Notes: generated from the letters alone by a model not told the origin. Positions 35,174-44,118 are shown, numbered from the stretch's first letter. The stretch is DNA of 64,000 bases from Profundibacter sp033851955 (GCA_033851955.1 JAWSVK010000011.1:1-64000); one strand, 5' to 3'. Numbers and translations are program-made.

Positions 35174-36568
35174 CTAGTCCGATTTGATCAATCCCGAGAA
35201 TCCGGCGACCGCCAATAACGATAGTGCCCAGCCCGCCATGATTTGCAACCACAGAAATCTGCGCGCCCACATCCCAACGCCGCGATCACTGTCATCCGGT
35301 ATCCAATAAGATTGCATTTCCATCGCAACGACGGGCAGCAGAGTGTCGGCGGAATAGACCAATGCATTGAATTTCGGGTACGACGCCGCCTCGTCTTGAG
35401 CAAGGAAACACTCCAGCTGACTGCTGCCTGTGTGGTTTCGCGGCTCCGGTTGGTTGAGGGCTTTATCGCGCTCATACTCTGGCGCACAAGCCACCCACTC
35501 CGCCGCGCGAATAATCCGCACGTCATTCGGCTTGAGCGCATGATTTTGCGCCGCCATCGTAAACACCCCTACCCCAACGAGCCAAAAGCTAATCAACCAC
35601 AGGAAAGCCAGCAATGGTCGATGCCCATAGCGTACGGTTATAGCCAGTAGGAAATCCCAGATAGCCAGCCAGAATGCCGCCAAAAACCCTTTATTTTTCC
35701 GCCGATCCGCCCGTTGGCGTTTTTCCTTCTCGATTAGGACCAGTCGCGCATCCTCGCGATGTCCCATCTCTCGCAACACCTTGGCACATTGCTCCCAAGG
35801 TTGCGGCCAAAAATCATCCCCCCAGCGCGATTCATCTTGCAGGGACAGCCATTTGATCCGCTCCGCCGCTGTCACCGGCCCGCCCGTAATGGCCCCGTAT
35901 CGGCATCGGTTCAACAGTAAATCCCCCGCCGCAGGCCAGCAGCCCGCGTCATCATTAATTTCGCCAAACTGTGCCCCTCTTAAGTCCAGCAGGCCGGTGA
36001 ACCGTGCCTTCCCACGCAGAAAGAACGCGCCCTCAACCTGCGCCCGATTCAATCGCAGATCCGTCAGTGTCGCGTCACTACAGTCAAATTCTCCGCCCAG
36101 TTTGGCCCCATGCAATCGCAACTCACCTGTGATCTCAGCACCGCGAAAAAATACAACCCTCTTAGCCTCCAAGCCGTCAGCCCTTAGCCCAGGTAGGATA
36201 GATTCATTCAAAAAAAGACTATCAATCTCCGCTGAGTGAAACTCCGGTACCGCCGCAAACCGGCACCGAAACAGTGCAATGTCACACGGCACGCGGCATC
36301 CCTGAAGGTTCAGCACACCTGTGATCAGCGCGCCTTCAGTCTGCACACCCTTTTGATGCACATGGGCACCGCACGCCTTCAGCTCTTTGCAACCGCCCAG
36401 TAGCAGATAGCGCAGAAATTCACCCCTTACCTGCCGCGCCTCACCAGCATCAGCGCTCGGCACATCATAGCCACCTATTGACACAGACTCACCCGAGGAA
36501 AGTCCCGCCAGCAGGGTTTCCTCGCCCTCCAGCAATGGCCTGAAATCATCCAGCTTTGGCTTGCTCAT
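35174..36568 (-). CDS. Pentapeptide-like repeat membrane protein
   Basis: A 464-residue protein. Residues of about 60-250 show leucine/alanine-rich repeats like right-handed beta-helix (pentapeptide-type) proteins: GVLNLQGCRV, GELRLHGAKLGGEFDCSDA, LLDLRGAQFGEI. A basic linker leads to two membrane segments near 293-338, a pore-loop-like YSADTLLPVVAMEMQSYW (about 405-423) and a final membrane helix (443-462). The arrangement suggests a membrane channel or sensor with a beta-helix head, but no function is known to me. It overlaps the upstream hypothetical gene by 4 nt (ATGA). Confidence 0.75.
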   Translation of the reverse strand: MSKPKLDDFRPLLEGEETLLAGLSSGESVSIGGYDVPSADAGEARQVRGEFLRYLLLGGCKELKACGAHVHQKGVQTEGALITGVLNLQGCRVPCDIALFRCRFAAVPEFHSAEIDSLFLNESILPGLRADGLEAKRVVFFRGAEITGELRLHGAKLGGEFDCSDATLTDLRLNRAQVEGAFFLRGKARFTGLLDLRGAQFGEINDDAGCWPAAGDLLLNRCRYGAITGGPVTAAERIKWLSLQDESRWGDDFWPQPWEQCAKVLREMGHREDARLVLIEKEKRQRADRRKNKGFLAAFWLAIWDFLLAITVRYGHRPLLAFLWLISFWLVGVGVFTMAAQNHALKPNDVRIIRAAEWVACAPEYERDKALNQPEPRNHTGSSQLECFLAQDEAASYPKFNALVYSADTLLPVVAMEMQSYWIPDDSDRGVGMWARRFLWLQIMAGWALSLLAVAGFSGLIKSD

Positions 36569-37191
36569 CCCGTCCCCATCCGTGCAAACAACCGCAGTGC
36601 GTGGGATTTGTCGGTGGCGGCCAGCGGCATGACGGGATCATAGGCCGCCTGTATCAGCGCCGCAATCTCGGGGCGCAAAATCACCGCGCCAGTCTCCGGC
36701 AACACCGCCAACGGCGATGTTTCGGAAAACGCTGCCTCGCTCCAACGCAGAATGGCTTGCACTGCTTGGCCAAGCGCCAAAGTGTCTGCCTGCATCTCGG
36801 CCATTGCGCCGCGCATCTGCACAAAGGCAAAGCACGCCTGAATGGCCCCGCTATTATCAAATCTAAATACGCGATACTGACTGGCATCGCCTGCCTTCAA
36901 CCGTGCGACAACGCTTGCCAAATCTGGGATCATTTCGCCCAGCTTTGGCACCGTCAACAACTCGTCCCAATCCTGAAAGAAGAACATCATCAGGTTTGCG
37001 CCGAACTCCGCGTCCAACTCATCCATTTTATGATTGGCCAAGGTCACCACAGCCTCAATCGCGCCCTTGATCACGGATAAGGATTCCTCGCCCACCCCGA
37101 ACACCACAGGCACGATCGGGCGATCCCAACGGGCAAAAGCATAGGCGCCATCGGCACCCGTGAAATGTCGTTCAACGTCTTCAGGAGTCAT
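36565..37191 (-). CDS. Conserved hypothetical protein
   Basis: A 208-residue soluble protein beginning MTPEDVERHFTGADGAYAFARW. I do not recognise a named domain. It is rich in Ala/Leu/Glu, without signal peptide or membrane segment. Its stop overlaps the start of the pentapeptide-like gene by 4 nt, so the two are probably made together. Such proteins sit near ruvB in other Rhodobacterales as I recall, but no role is established. Confidence 0.7.
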   Translation of the reverse strand: MTPEDVERHFTGADGAYAFARWDRPIVPVVFGVGEESLSVIKGAIEAVVTLANHKMDELDAEFGANLMMFFFQDWDELLTVPKLGEMIPDLASVVARLKAGDASQYRVFRFDNSGAIQACFAFVQMRGAMAEMQADTLALGQAVQAILRWSEAAFSETSPLAVLPETGAVILRPEIAALIQAAYDPVMPLAATDKSHALRLFARMGTG

Positions 37192-37228
37192 CTCATTATT
37201 GTTCCCTGGGCTTCGCCCGTTTTCGCCT

Positions 37229-37251
37229 GAAACGATCTCCCAGATCGTTTC
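37229..37251. terminator. Perfect 10-bp hairpin downstream of ruvB
   Basis: GAAACGATCT (37229-37238) and AGATCGTTTC (37242-37251) form a perfect stem with a 3-nt loop, next to a short GGGC-TTC-GCCC hairpin (about 37208-37218). No U-tract follows on the minus strand. It may end or attenuate the ruv transcript before the next gene, or be a processed intercistronic repeat. Confidence 0.6.
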
Positions 37252-37302
37252 CTAGACGGCTGCAACTCCTCGCCGAAGGCATAGAATCTCTTTGACCCAA
37301 CC

Positions 37303-38322
37303 TCAACCAAACAAATCAGTGTTGGATTTTGGTGCATCCATCCCCAAATGCGTCCAAGCCTTGGCCGCCAACATCCGCCCACGCGGGGTGCGTTGGATCA
37401 AACCCTGTTGCAATAGATAAGGCTCAATGACCTCTTCCAGCGCATCGCGACTTTCCGACAGGGCAGCGCACATAGTCTCAATTCCCACAGGGCCGCCGCC
37501 GTAATTTTCGGCCAGCAATCGTAAATACCGCCGATCCGCCCCATCCAGACCCAAATGGTCAACGCCCAGCCGTGTCAATGCGTTGTCGGCCAAGCTTTGC
37601 GACACCACACCACCGGCCTCAACCACTGCAAAATCCACCACACGGCGCAGCAGCCTGCCAGCAATTCGTGGCGTACCACGGGCACGTTTGGCTATTTCAC
37701 GCGCACCACTGTTGTCGCATTGCACACCCAAAAGACGCGCTCCACGCACCACGATCTCGTGCAACTCGTCCTCGGTGTAAAACTGCAACCGCACCGGAAT
37801 GCCAAAACGGTCCCGCAATGGCGTGGTCAATAGACCCAACCGCGTGGTCGCCCCGACCAATGTAAAGGGCTGCAATTCGATCCGAACGGTGCGCGCCGCT
37901 GGCCCCTCGCCGATGACCAAATCCAGCTCAAAATCTTCCAGCGCCGGATACAGCACCTCTTCAACAACCGGATTAAGACGGTGGATTTCGTCAATGAACA
38001 AAACGTCGCCCGACTCCAAATTGGTTAGGATCGCTGCCAAATCACCAGCCTTGGCCAAAACAGGCCCTGACGTCATGCGAAAGTTCACGCCCAATTCCCG
38101 CGCCATGATCTGCGCCAATGTGGTTTTGCCCAATCCGGGCGGGCCATGGAACAACACATGATCCATCGCCTCTTTGCGTATCCGCGCACTTTCAATAAAC
38201 ACCCGCAAATTCGCCCGCGCCTCGGCTTGGCCGATGAACTCGTCCAATACCTGTGGACGTAACGCGCGATCTCGGTCTTCGGGGCGCTCTTCTGGGCGTA
38301 GCGTGGGGTCCGGCTCACTCAT
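37303..38322 (-). CDS. ruvB: Holliday junction branch migration helicase RuvB
   Basis: A 339-residue AAA+ motor. Walker A GPPGLGKT (60-67), Walker B LFIDEIHRL, sensor GATTRLGLLTTPLRDRFG and the C-terminal winged helix with RTPRGRMLAAKAW are present. It drives branch migration with RuvA at Holliday junctions. It starts 4 nt after ruvA in the ruvC-ruvA-ruvB operon. Confidence 0.97.
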   Translation of the reverse strand: MSEPDPTLRPEERPEDRDRALRPQVLDEFIGQAEARANLRVFIESARIRKEAMDHVLFHGPPGLGKTTLAQIMARELGVNFRMTSGPVLAKAGDLAAILTNLESGDVLFIDEIHRLNPVVEEVLYPALEDFELDLVIGEGPAARTVRIELQPFTLVGATTRLGLLTTPLRDRFGIPVRLQFYTEDELHEIVVRGARLLGVQCDNSGAREIAKRARGTPRIAGRLLRRVVDFAVVEAGGVVSQSLADNALTRLGVDHLGLDGADRRYLRLLAENYGGGPVGIETMCAALSESRDALEEVIEPYLLQQGLIQRTPRGRMLAAKAWTHLGMDAPKSNTDLFG

Positions 38323-38326
38323 CGCA

Positions 38327-38989
38327 TCACCCTTTCGGTGCCAACAGCTTTAACGCAGCACGGATCAAATCTGACGTGCCCGCCTCCGGCATTTCACCTG
38401 CCGCCTGGGCCACCGCACTTGACGCATCGCCTGGGCCATAGCCAAGGTTTGAAAGTGCCGACAAAGCTTCGGATTGCGCCGCCGCCGTACCCGTTGACAC
38501 AGGCGCCGCCACCGTGGTTTCGATCACTTCAAAATCTGCCGCAACTTCGCCCTGCGCCGCCACCAAAGTGCCGCCCAGCGCCATCACAGCGGGTGCTTTA
38601 TCCTTAAGCTCCAAAACCACGCGCTGCCCTGTTTTTGGCCCGACGCCTTTGGCCGCCGTCACTGCACGCACATCGCCCACCGCAATCGCGCGGCTGACAC
38701 CTTCGGCCCCCAAAGTACCCAAGATTGCCATCGACGCCTTGGCCCCGATGCCCTGAACCGACATCAACAACCGATGCCATTCCTTTTCGAGTAATGTGGT
38801 AAAACCGAACAGTTGCAAATTATCCTCGCGCACCAAGAGTTCCGTGAACAATGACACCGCCTCGCCCACCGCTGGCAGCGCCGCCATAGTGCGATCCGAC
38901 AAGTACACAATATAGCCGACGCCGCGCACATCAATCAGTACATGATCTGCCGTGCGGTATTCCAAACGTCCTGAAATTTTACCAATCAT
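38327..38989 (-). CDS. ruvA: Holliday junction DNA-binding protein RuvA
   Basis: A 220-residue protein: OB-fold N-terminus (MIGKISGRLEYRTADHVLIDV), helix-hairpin-helix segments (VQGIGAKASMAIL and AKGVGPKTGQRVVLELKDK) and a C-terminal domain that contacts RuvB, joined by an acidic Ala-rich linker. Its ATG overlaps the ruvC stop (ATGA). Confidence 0.97.
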   Translation of the reverse strand: MIGKISGRLEYRTADHVLIDVRGVGYIVYLSDRTMAALPAVGEAVSLFTELLVREDNLQLFGFTTLLEKEWHRLLMSVQGIGAKASMAILGTLGAEGVSRAIAVGDVRAVTAAKGVGPKTGQRVVLELKDKAPAVMALGGTLVAAQGEVAADFEVIETTVAAPVSTGTAAAQSEALSALSNLGYGPGDASSAVAQAAGEMPEAGTSDLIRAALKLLAPKG

Positions 38990-39492
38990 GCACTCGCCTT
39001 TCGTAATGCGGCCTCATAATGCCGGGCCGATTGCGCATGATGCGCATGACAAATCGCAATCGCCAAGGCATCAGAGGCATCCGGTCCAGCCAGCTCGGCA
39101 CCGGGCAATTGCAGCCGCACCATATGCGCGACTTGGTTCTTGTCGGCGTGGCCCACGCCAACGACGGTTTTCTTAACTTTGTTCGGGGCGTATTCGCCAA
39201 CCTTCAAACCTGACTGCGCGGGCACCAGCATCGCGATGCCGCGGGCCTGGCCCAGCTTCAGGGTGCCAGCCCCGTCTTTGTTCACAAAGGTCTGCTCCAC
39301 GGCAGCATCTGTCGGGGAAAACCGTGCCACAACCTCACTCAGCTGAATGTGCAAAGACAGCAACCTTTGCGCCAAATCATCACCCGCGGAATGGCAAATA
39401 CCATTGCCCACATGTCGCAGCTTTGAACCCGCGACATCGATCACCCCCCAGCCAAGGTTTCTCAACCCCGGATCGATCCCGATAATACGCAT
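38986..39492 (-). CDS. ruvC: Crossover junction endodeoxyribonuclease RuvC
   Basis: A 168-residue Holliday junction resolvase of normal size. Catalytic acids are visible in IGIDPGL (Asp7), AAVEQTFV (Glu) and the C-terminal PDASDALAIAICHAHH. The ATG at 39492 is preceded by GAGGAG and begins the conserved core; longer in-frame extensions lack similarity. First gene of ruvCAB. Confidence 0.96.
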   Translation of the reverse strand: MRIIGIDPGLRNLGWGVIDVAGSKLRHVGNGICHSAGDDLAQRLLSLHIQLSEVVARFSPTDAAVEQTFVNKDGAGTLKLGQARGIAMLVPAQSGLKVGEYAPNKVKKTVVGVGHADKNQVAHMVRLQLPGAELAGPDASDALAIAICHAHHAQSARHYEAALRKASA

Positions 39493-39861
39493 CCTGCTCC
39501 TCGCTCTGGACGTTGATTGACCAACGCTCATTCGGCTTTTTGTTGCCTTTGCGCAACGACTAGCACGAAACGCGAACATTTGCCAAATGGAAACAATTCT
39601 CATGAAAATATTTGCTTTGGTTGTGTTTGCGCTCAAAAGGTCGGTTTTCGACACAAACAATTCTGGAAGCGACATTTCGAAGGCGGATTTTTGCCAATAG
39701 TAACAGTATATTAACCACGGTATGAGCCATGCACAAAATGCATGGTAGATATGCAAAAATCATGTCTTGCTTGATGATATGCCAATGCCTAAGTGGCAAA
39801 TTAGGAAATAGAACAACACCCAAACACAGCGCATCGCTGCATCATCAAAAGGAAGACTATC
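39493..39861. other. Divergent intergenic region between ruvC and the DUF1127 gene
   Basis: About 370 AT-rich bases hold the promoters of the minus-strand ruv operon and the plus-strand DUF1127 gene. No coding frame is convincing. It contains a 19-bp inverted repeat (39727-39745) and a smaller TGCCA/TGGCA repeat (39780-39798) upstream of DUF1127; a GGAAG ribosome site precedes the ATG at 39862. Confidence 0.5.
39727..39745. promoter_or_regulatory. Inverted repeat upstream of DUF1127
   Basis: CCATGCA (39727-39733) and TGCATGG (39739-39745) are perfect inverted repeats around a 5-nt centre, 117 bases before the DUF1127 start. It could be an operator or a small hairpin. Confidence 0.35.
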
Positions 39862-40104
39862 ATGGCAACATATGAAAACACCCGTCTATTGGTTGACGGT
39901 GCACGCGGATCCGATTTTGGTATCGCTCACGGTGCGTATCGTCTGGCAACAAACATCACGGACCTATACCTGACGGTTTCAAACTGGAACGCAGCTCGTA
40001 AAACTCGCAACGAGCTGGCCAGCCTTTCTAACTATGTCCTAGAAGACATCGGCATGACACGCGGCGATATCGATGCATTCTCATGCCGGAACAAACTGCG
40101 TTAA
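39862..40104 (+). CDS. DUF1127 domain-containing small protein
   Basis: An 80-residue protein whose C-terminal half carries the DUF1127 pattern WNAARKTRNELASLSNYVLE followed by DIGMTRGDI. In Rhodobacter sphaeroides a DUF1127 protein (CcaF1) is an RNA-binding regulator of RNA maturation and turnover encoded with stress-induced sRNAs; that this one does the same is inference. It stands alone and is followed by two strong hairpins. Confidence 0.9.
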   Translation: MATYENTRLLVDGARGSDFGIAHGAYRLATNITDLYLTVSNWNAARKTRNELASLSNYVLEDIGMTRGDIDAFSCRNKLR

Positions 40105-40123
40105 AACACGCCTAACTGTTTTT

Positions 40124-40161
40124 AAATCAGCGTCGCGCCCCTGTGCCGACGCTGATTTTTT
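40124..40161 (+). terminator. Terminator after DUF1127
   Basis: A 12-bp perfect stem AAATCAGCGTCG (40124-40135) with CGACGCTGATTT (40147-40158) and an 11-nt loop ends in a run of six T. Typical Rho-independent terminator, or the 3' end of an sRNA processed from the DUF1127 transcript. Confidence 0.88.
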
Positions 40162-40195
40162 GATTCAATCAGGCAGTGCAGGCATTCTAGCCCAA

Positions 40196-40241
40196 CAAAT
40201 GTAAAAAACCGCGCCCAGAAAGGTGCGGTTTTTTACATTTG
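40196..40241. terminator. Perfect 17-bp hairpin, probably bidirectional terminator
   Basis: CAAATGTAAAAAACCGC (40196-40212) pairs perfectly with 40225-40241 around a 12-nt loop. A-run and T-run lie inside the stem, so each strand has a GC core followed by U's. It lies between the convergent DUF1127 gene and the minus-strand membrane-protein gene. Confidence 0.85.
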
Positions 40242-40270
40242 AAAAGAGCAAATATTCTGAACGTATTTTC

Positions 40271-40621
40271 TTAGCGTAAAACCGTGCGGATTTGCATAGC
40301 GACCCAAACGGTAACTGGATCAGCCGACATCGCATAAGCTCCGGCTTTCTCAATATAAGTGCCAGAACTCAGGCTTCCAATGCGCTCATTGAATGTGCCT
40401 TCGCCCAATTGGCTTAACAAAAATCCTTTGAAAGCAAAGAATGCCAAAAAGCAAATCGCAAGACCTTTCCAAGGAAAGCGCGGACCACTGCGACGAACTT
40501 TTGCAACGATCAAACCATCGTGGTTCACCGAGGGGATATATCCGTTGGACAATTTACGGTGGCGCTTGTTGATGCGCTTCACACGTTTGCCAAAATCTTT
40601 CATATTAATATCAACAGCCAT
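40271..40621 (-). CDS. Small single-pass membrane protein
   Basis: A 116-residue protein with a strongly basic N-terminus (MKDFGKRVKRINKRHRKLSNGY), one membrane segment at about residues 51-70 (WKGLAICFLAFFAFKGFLLS) and a periplasmic tail with FNERIGSLSSGTYIEKAGAY. I recall similar proteins in Rhodobacterales, but no family name or role. A start six codons later (Met7) is also possible. Confidence 0.7.
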   Translation of the reverse strand: MAVDINMKDFGKRVKRINKRHRKLSNGYIPSVNHDGLIVAKVRRSGPRFPWKGLAICFLAFFAFKGFLLSQLGEGTFNERIGSLSSGTYIEKAGAYAMSADPVTVWVAMQIRTVLR

Positions 40622-40721
40622 AACAGCCTCTTGCAGCTAGGCCCCCGCCATAGTCCTAATATCCTCCTGAAATGTGGCAGAACTAAGGCTATTATGTTCA
40701 CTTTGAGGCATTCTTGGCAGT

Positions 40722-41597
40722 TTACGTAGGGTCTTTTTGCACCATTAGCGTCGTCCACTCAACAATCTCGCCTCGGTGCACGGTATTAAATCCATTTCGT
40801 GCATAAACCTCGATAACGTCGTCGGCTTGCTCATTCAGAATGCCTGATAGAATCGCATATCCACCCGGCACAATCGAATCGGCCATATCAGGGGCCAAAC
40901 CAATCAACGGACCTTTCAGAATGTTGGCAAAAACCAAATCAAAGGGCGCTGCCGCTTGCAGTTCCGGCGCATCAAAGCCTGCAGCCTCCACACAGATCAC
41001 CCGCCCCTCCAGATCGTTACAGGACACGTTGGCCCGCGCCACATCCACGGCTTGCATGTCAATGTCACTGGCCAAAACCGGACCGTCCCAGATCCGCGCA
41101 GCCGCCATCGCCAACACCGCCGTGCCGCAGCCAATGTCGACCACGTTTTTGCCAACGAAGCCGTCATTCGCCAAACGATCCAACGCTGTCAAACACCCCA
41201 ACGTGGTGCCGTGATGTCCGGTGCCAAAGGCCATCGCTGCCTCGATCAGCAATGCAATCGACCCTTCAGGCACCTGATCCGCATCGTGGGATCCGTAAAC
41301 AAAGAACCGCCCCGCCGTGACTGGCGTCAACTCGCGCTTAACATGAGCAACCCAGTCAACTTCGGGCAATTCAGACACCACAAACGGTTTGGCCTCAAAC
41401 ATCACCGCAAACAGCGCCAAGCCAGCCTCATCCGGGGCCTCAACGAAATATGCTCCGACTTCCCAGAGCCCCGAGCCATCTTCAACCTCGAACACTCCAA
41501 CACCGGTGGGTTCAGGTATCAAACGCTCCAGCGCCTCGCCCAAGCTTTCGGCATTTTTCTGTCCGGTTAGTGTGGTCAGGGCTGTGAATGTGGGCAT
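40722..41597 (-). CDS. prmA: Ribosomal protein L11 methyltransferase
   Basis: A 291-residue SAM-dependent enzyme trimethylating ribosomal protein L11. The C-terminal catalytic domain shows AMAFGTGHHGTTLGCL, the SAM motif VVDIGCGTAVLAMAAA and the DLVFANILKGPLIGLAPDM segment typical of PrmA (NI(L) motif). GGAGAG precedes the ATG. It is dispensable in most bacteria. Confidence 0.94.
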   Translation of the reverse strand: MPTFTALTTLTGQKNAESLGEALERLIPEPTGVGVFEVEDGSGLWEVGAYFVEAPDEAGLALFAVMFEAKPFVVSELPEVDWVAHVKRELTPVTAGRFFVYGSHDADQVPEGSIALLIEAAMAFGTGHHGTTLGCLTALDRLANDGFVGKNVVDIGCGTAVLAMAAARIWDGPVLASDIDMQAVDVARANVSCNDLEGRVICVEAAGFDAPELQAAAPFDLVFANILKGPLIGLAPDMADSIVPGGYAILSGILNEQADDVIEVYARNGFNTVHRGEIVEWTTLMVQKDPT

Positions 41598-41720
41598 GAC
41601 GCTCTCCGTTATGAATATAATGGCGGCTTAGGCAGCGAAACACATGGGGTCAAGTGCACCACTGGTCAGCCCGCTTCTTCTTGCCCAAAATACCTCCCGC
41701 GCGGAGCGCATAGAAACTTT

Positions 41721-42368
41721 TCAAGCAATCCCAATCGGGCAACTCACACCAGTGCCGCCGATCCCGCAATAGCCATCTGGATTTTTTGCCAAATATTGCT
41801 GGTGATAGTCTTCAGCAAAATAAAACACCGGCGCATCTAAAATTTCGGTTGTAATCGTCCCATGCCCAGCCGCTGCTAACTTTGGCGCAAACGCATCACG
41901 GCTCGCGGTCGCGGCCTGGGCCTGCGCGTCGGTAAATGTATAAATTCCCGACCGGTATTGCGTGCCACGATCGTTGCCCTGTGCCATGCCTTGGGTCGGA
42001 TCATGGCCCTCCCAAAACACTTTCAACAGCGCCTGATAGGAGACGGCCTTGGGATCATAAATCACCCGAACAACTTCATTGTGGCCCGTCTGCCCGCCGC
42101 AGACCTCTTCATAACTCGCATTTGGAGTGAACCCGCCCGCATAACCAACCATGCTCAGCCAAACACCGTCGATCTGCCAGAATATCCGCTCGACTCCCCA
42201 AAAACAGCCCATGCCAAAAATGGCTTCTTCCATGCCCTCGGGCACAGCCGATTTCAAAACCCGCCCGCTCAGAAAATGCACGTTCGCGGTTGGCAGCGCC
42301 TCGGCGCGGCCCGCTAGGGCTTTGTTAGCGGTGACCATCTGGGATTTCTTTTGCGTCAGAGAAAACAT
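41721..42368 (-). CDS. msrA: Peptide methionine sulfoxide reductase MsrA
   Basis: A 215-residue enzyme reducing methionine-S-sulfoxide in proteins. The catalytic Cys55 is in GMGCFWGVERIF; GGFTPNASYEEVCGGQTGHNEVV and the C-terminal GIGGTGVSCPIG with a resolving cysteine are present. An N-terminal stretch of about 45 residues precedes the core, as in other proteobacterial long forms. No msrB is adjacent. Confidence 0.95.
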   Translation of the reverse strand: MFSLTQKKSQMVTANKALAGRAEALPTANVHFLSGRVLKSAVPEGMEEAIFGMGCFWGVERIFWQIDGVWLSMVGYAGGFTPNASYEEVCGGQTGHNEVVRVIYDPKAVSYQALLKVFWEGHDPTQGMAQGNDRGTQYRSGIYTFTDAQAQAATASRDAFAPKLAAAGHGTITTEILDAPVFYFAEDYHQQYLAKNPDGYCGIGGTGVSCPIGIA

Positions 42369-42421
42369 ATTCGCGCTCCTTGTCCTATGAAACTAGATAT
42401 AGAGAGGCGCGCACCGCATTG

Positions 42422-43663
42422 CTACTCAGCAGGCGCAGCAATTCTTCGTGAGAACCGCGTCTCATTGCCCTTTTCTGGGTGCCGCGGAATCATCAGCGCC
42501 AACATCAACGACACCATCGCCATGCCCGCCGCCATCACAAACACCGCACCTGGGGACGTGACCCACAAATACCCCAGCAACGCTGGCAAAAACACAGCCG
42601 AGATGTGGTTGATCGTAAAAGCAACAGCCGCCGTTGGCGCAATATCCTGTGGGTCAGCTATTTTCTGAAAGTAGGTTTTCAGCGCAAAGGCCAGCGCAAA
42701 GAACAAATGATCGACCACATAAAGTGTGGCCGCTAACACCACGCCCCAGCCAAAATAGAATATCCCGCCATAAAGCGAGAACACGACGATCAGTCCGACG
42801 TACTCAAACACCAAAGTATTACGTTCGCCAAACAGGCCAACCGCACGGCCCATCAAAGGGGCAAACACCATATTGGCAATCAGGTTGATCAGATAAAGTG
42901 CTGTGATCTCATGCACCTGAAAGCCGAATTTTTCGACCATCATAAAGCCTGCGAACACCACAAAAATTTGCCGCCGTGCCCCCGCCATAAATTGCAACGC
43001 ATAGTAAAGCCAATAGCGCTGGCGAAGTACCATTTTCTTGACTTGTGGATGCGGGGCTTCGAATTGCGGATAGGCTATCAAGGCAAAAATAGCCATCAAG
43101 GCACATGCCCCGCCTGACGCCATATACACAAAATTATAGCTTAGATCGAACTGCTGCCACGTCATCACGATCAACACATAAGCAATCAATGTCGCGCCGG
43201 ATCCCGCCGCTACGATCCAGCCCAGCGTTTGCGGGGCGCGGGCCTTGTCGATCCATTGCAATTGCAGTGATTGGTTCACGGTTTCATAATAGTGAAACCC
43301 AATCGACGCCAACATGGTGATGGTCAAAATCCCGCCGAGGGACGGGAATTGCGCAGTCAACGCCGTGGCCACGCCAAGCATCAACAGGGCAACAACCCCC
43401 AACACCTGCTCGCGGATGAACATGATCAAAGCAATCACCCCGACGGCCAAAAAACCGGGGATTTCCCGCACAGTGTGCAGCCAGCCGATTTCGATGCCTG
43501 TGAAATTGGCCTCTTCGATAACGAAATTGTTCAACAACGCCGCCCATGTTGAATAGGCCACCGGCATCGCTGCCGACATTAAAAATAGCAAAAAGATCGG
43601 GCGTTGCCAAAATGGCAACCTATGCGCCTGATCCAACATGACTTTGTTTGTGCGTGTTTTCAT
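42422..43663 (-). CDS. MFS transporter
   Basis: A 413-residue protein with about twelve hydrophobic segments in two halves, separated by a basic cytoplasmic loop near residue 215 (HPQVKKMVLRQRYWLYY). Typical major-facilitator organisation; the substrate cannot be predicted. The unusual feature is a polar N-terminal leader of about 20 residues. No regulator or enzyme gene is next to it. Confidence 0.82.
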   Translation of the reverse strand: MKTRTNKVMLDQAHRLPFWQRPIFLLFLMSAAMPVAYSTWAALLNNFVIEEANFTGIEIGWLHTVREIPGFLAVGVIALIMFIREQVLGVVALLMLGVATALTAQFPSLGGILTITMLASIGFHYYETVNQSLQLQWIDKARAPQTLGWIVAAGSGATLIAYVLIVMTWQQFDLSYNFVYMASGGACALMAIFALIAYPQFEAPHPQVKKMVLRQRYWLYYALQFMAGARRQIFVVFAGFMMVEKFGFQVHEITALYLINLIANMVFAPLMGRAVGLFGERNTLVFEYVGLIVVFSLYGGIFYFGWGVVLAATLYVVDHLFFALAFALKTYFQKIADPQDIAPTAAVAFTINHISAVFLPALLGYLWVTSPGAVFVMAAGMAMVSLMLALMIPRHPEKGNETRFSRRIAAPAE

Positions 43664-43771
43664 GGCTCATCTTTAGGCCCATTTTTTCGCCTGCGCCAGT
43701 GCGGCTTTTGCGACCAGCCTTATGGCGGCCAATTGAGTTCAGGCATGCCCGAAAATTCGCCAGTTATCACA

Positions 43772-44068
43772 TCACTTTAATTTGCGACGCAGTACAAAAA
43801 ACAACATCAAGAATATGATACCCCCAATGACCCCACCAGCAATCATCAGATCGCCCAGGCGGTCGGTCTCATGCATCTGGTCTGAAATCTGCTTGCCCGC
43901 AAACGGCATAAGACCAAAGGAAAGCAACCCGACAAACGCCCCCATGGTCGCATACAGGACCCCGTACATTGCAAAAGCAAACGACCCAAGCGACGCCAAA
44001 ATCGTAAGTGTGAGTATCCAAAACCTTTTGCGGTTTGGGCGGCGTGTTTCAGGTTCATTATTATTCAT
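43772..44068 (-). CDS. Small membrane protein, unknown function
   Basis: A 98-residue protein: basic N-terminal 15 residues (ETRRPNRKRF), a membrane segment at about 17-35, a second at 40-55 and a third at 75-92, ending RRKLK. No recognisable family. It lies 50 nt upstream of the priA 3' end region in the opposite sense of reading order, i.e. downstream of MFS and upstream of nothing obvious. Confidence 0.6.
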   Translation of the reverse strand: MNNNEPETRRPNRKRFWILTLTILASLGSFAFAMYGVLYATMGAFVGLLSFGLMPFAGKQISDQMHETDRLGDLMIAGGVIGGIIFLMLFFVLRRKLK

Positions 44069-44118
44069 ACGAAATTCTCAAAATTACATCTCCATAAAAT
44101 GCGCTGTCGTGACAGAGC

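Noticed and set aside
37188..37382. Small minus-strand frame at the end of ruvB
   Set aside because: Overlaps ruvB in another frame and includes the hairpin region; no support.
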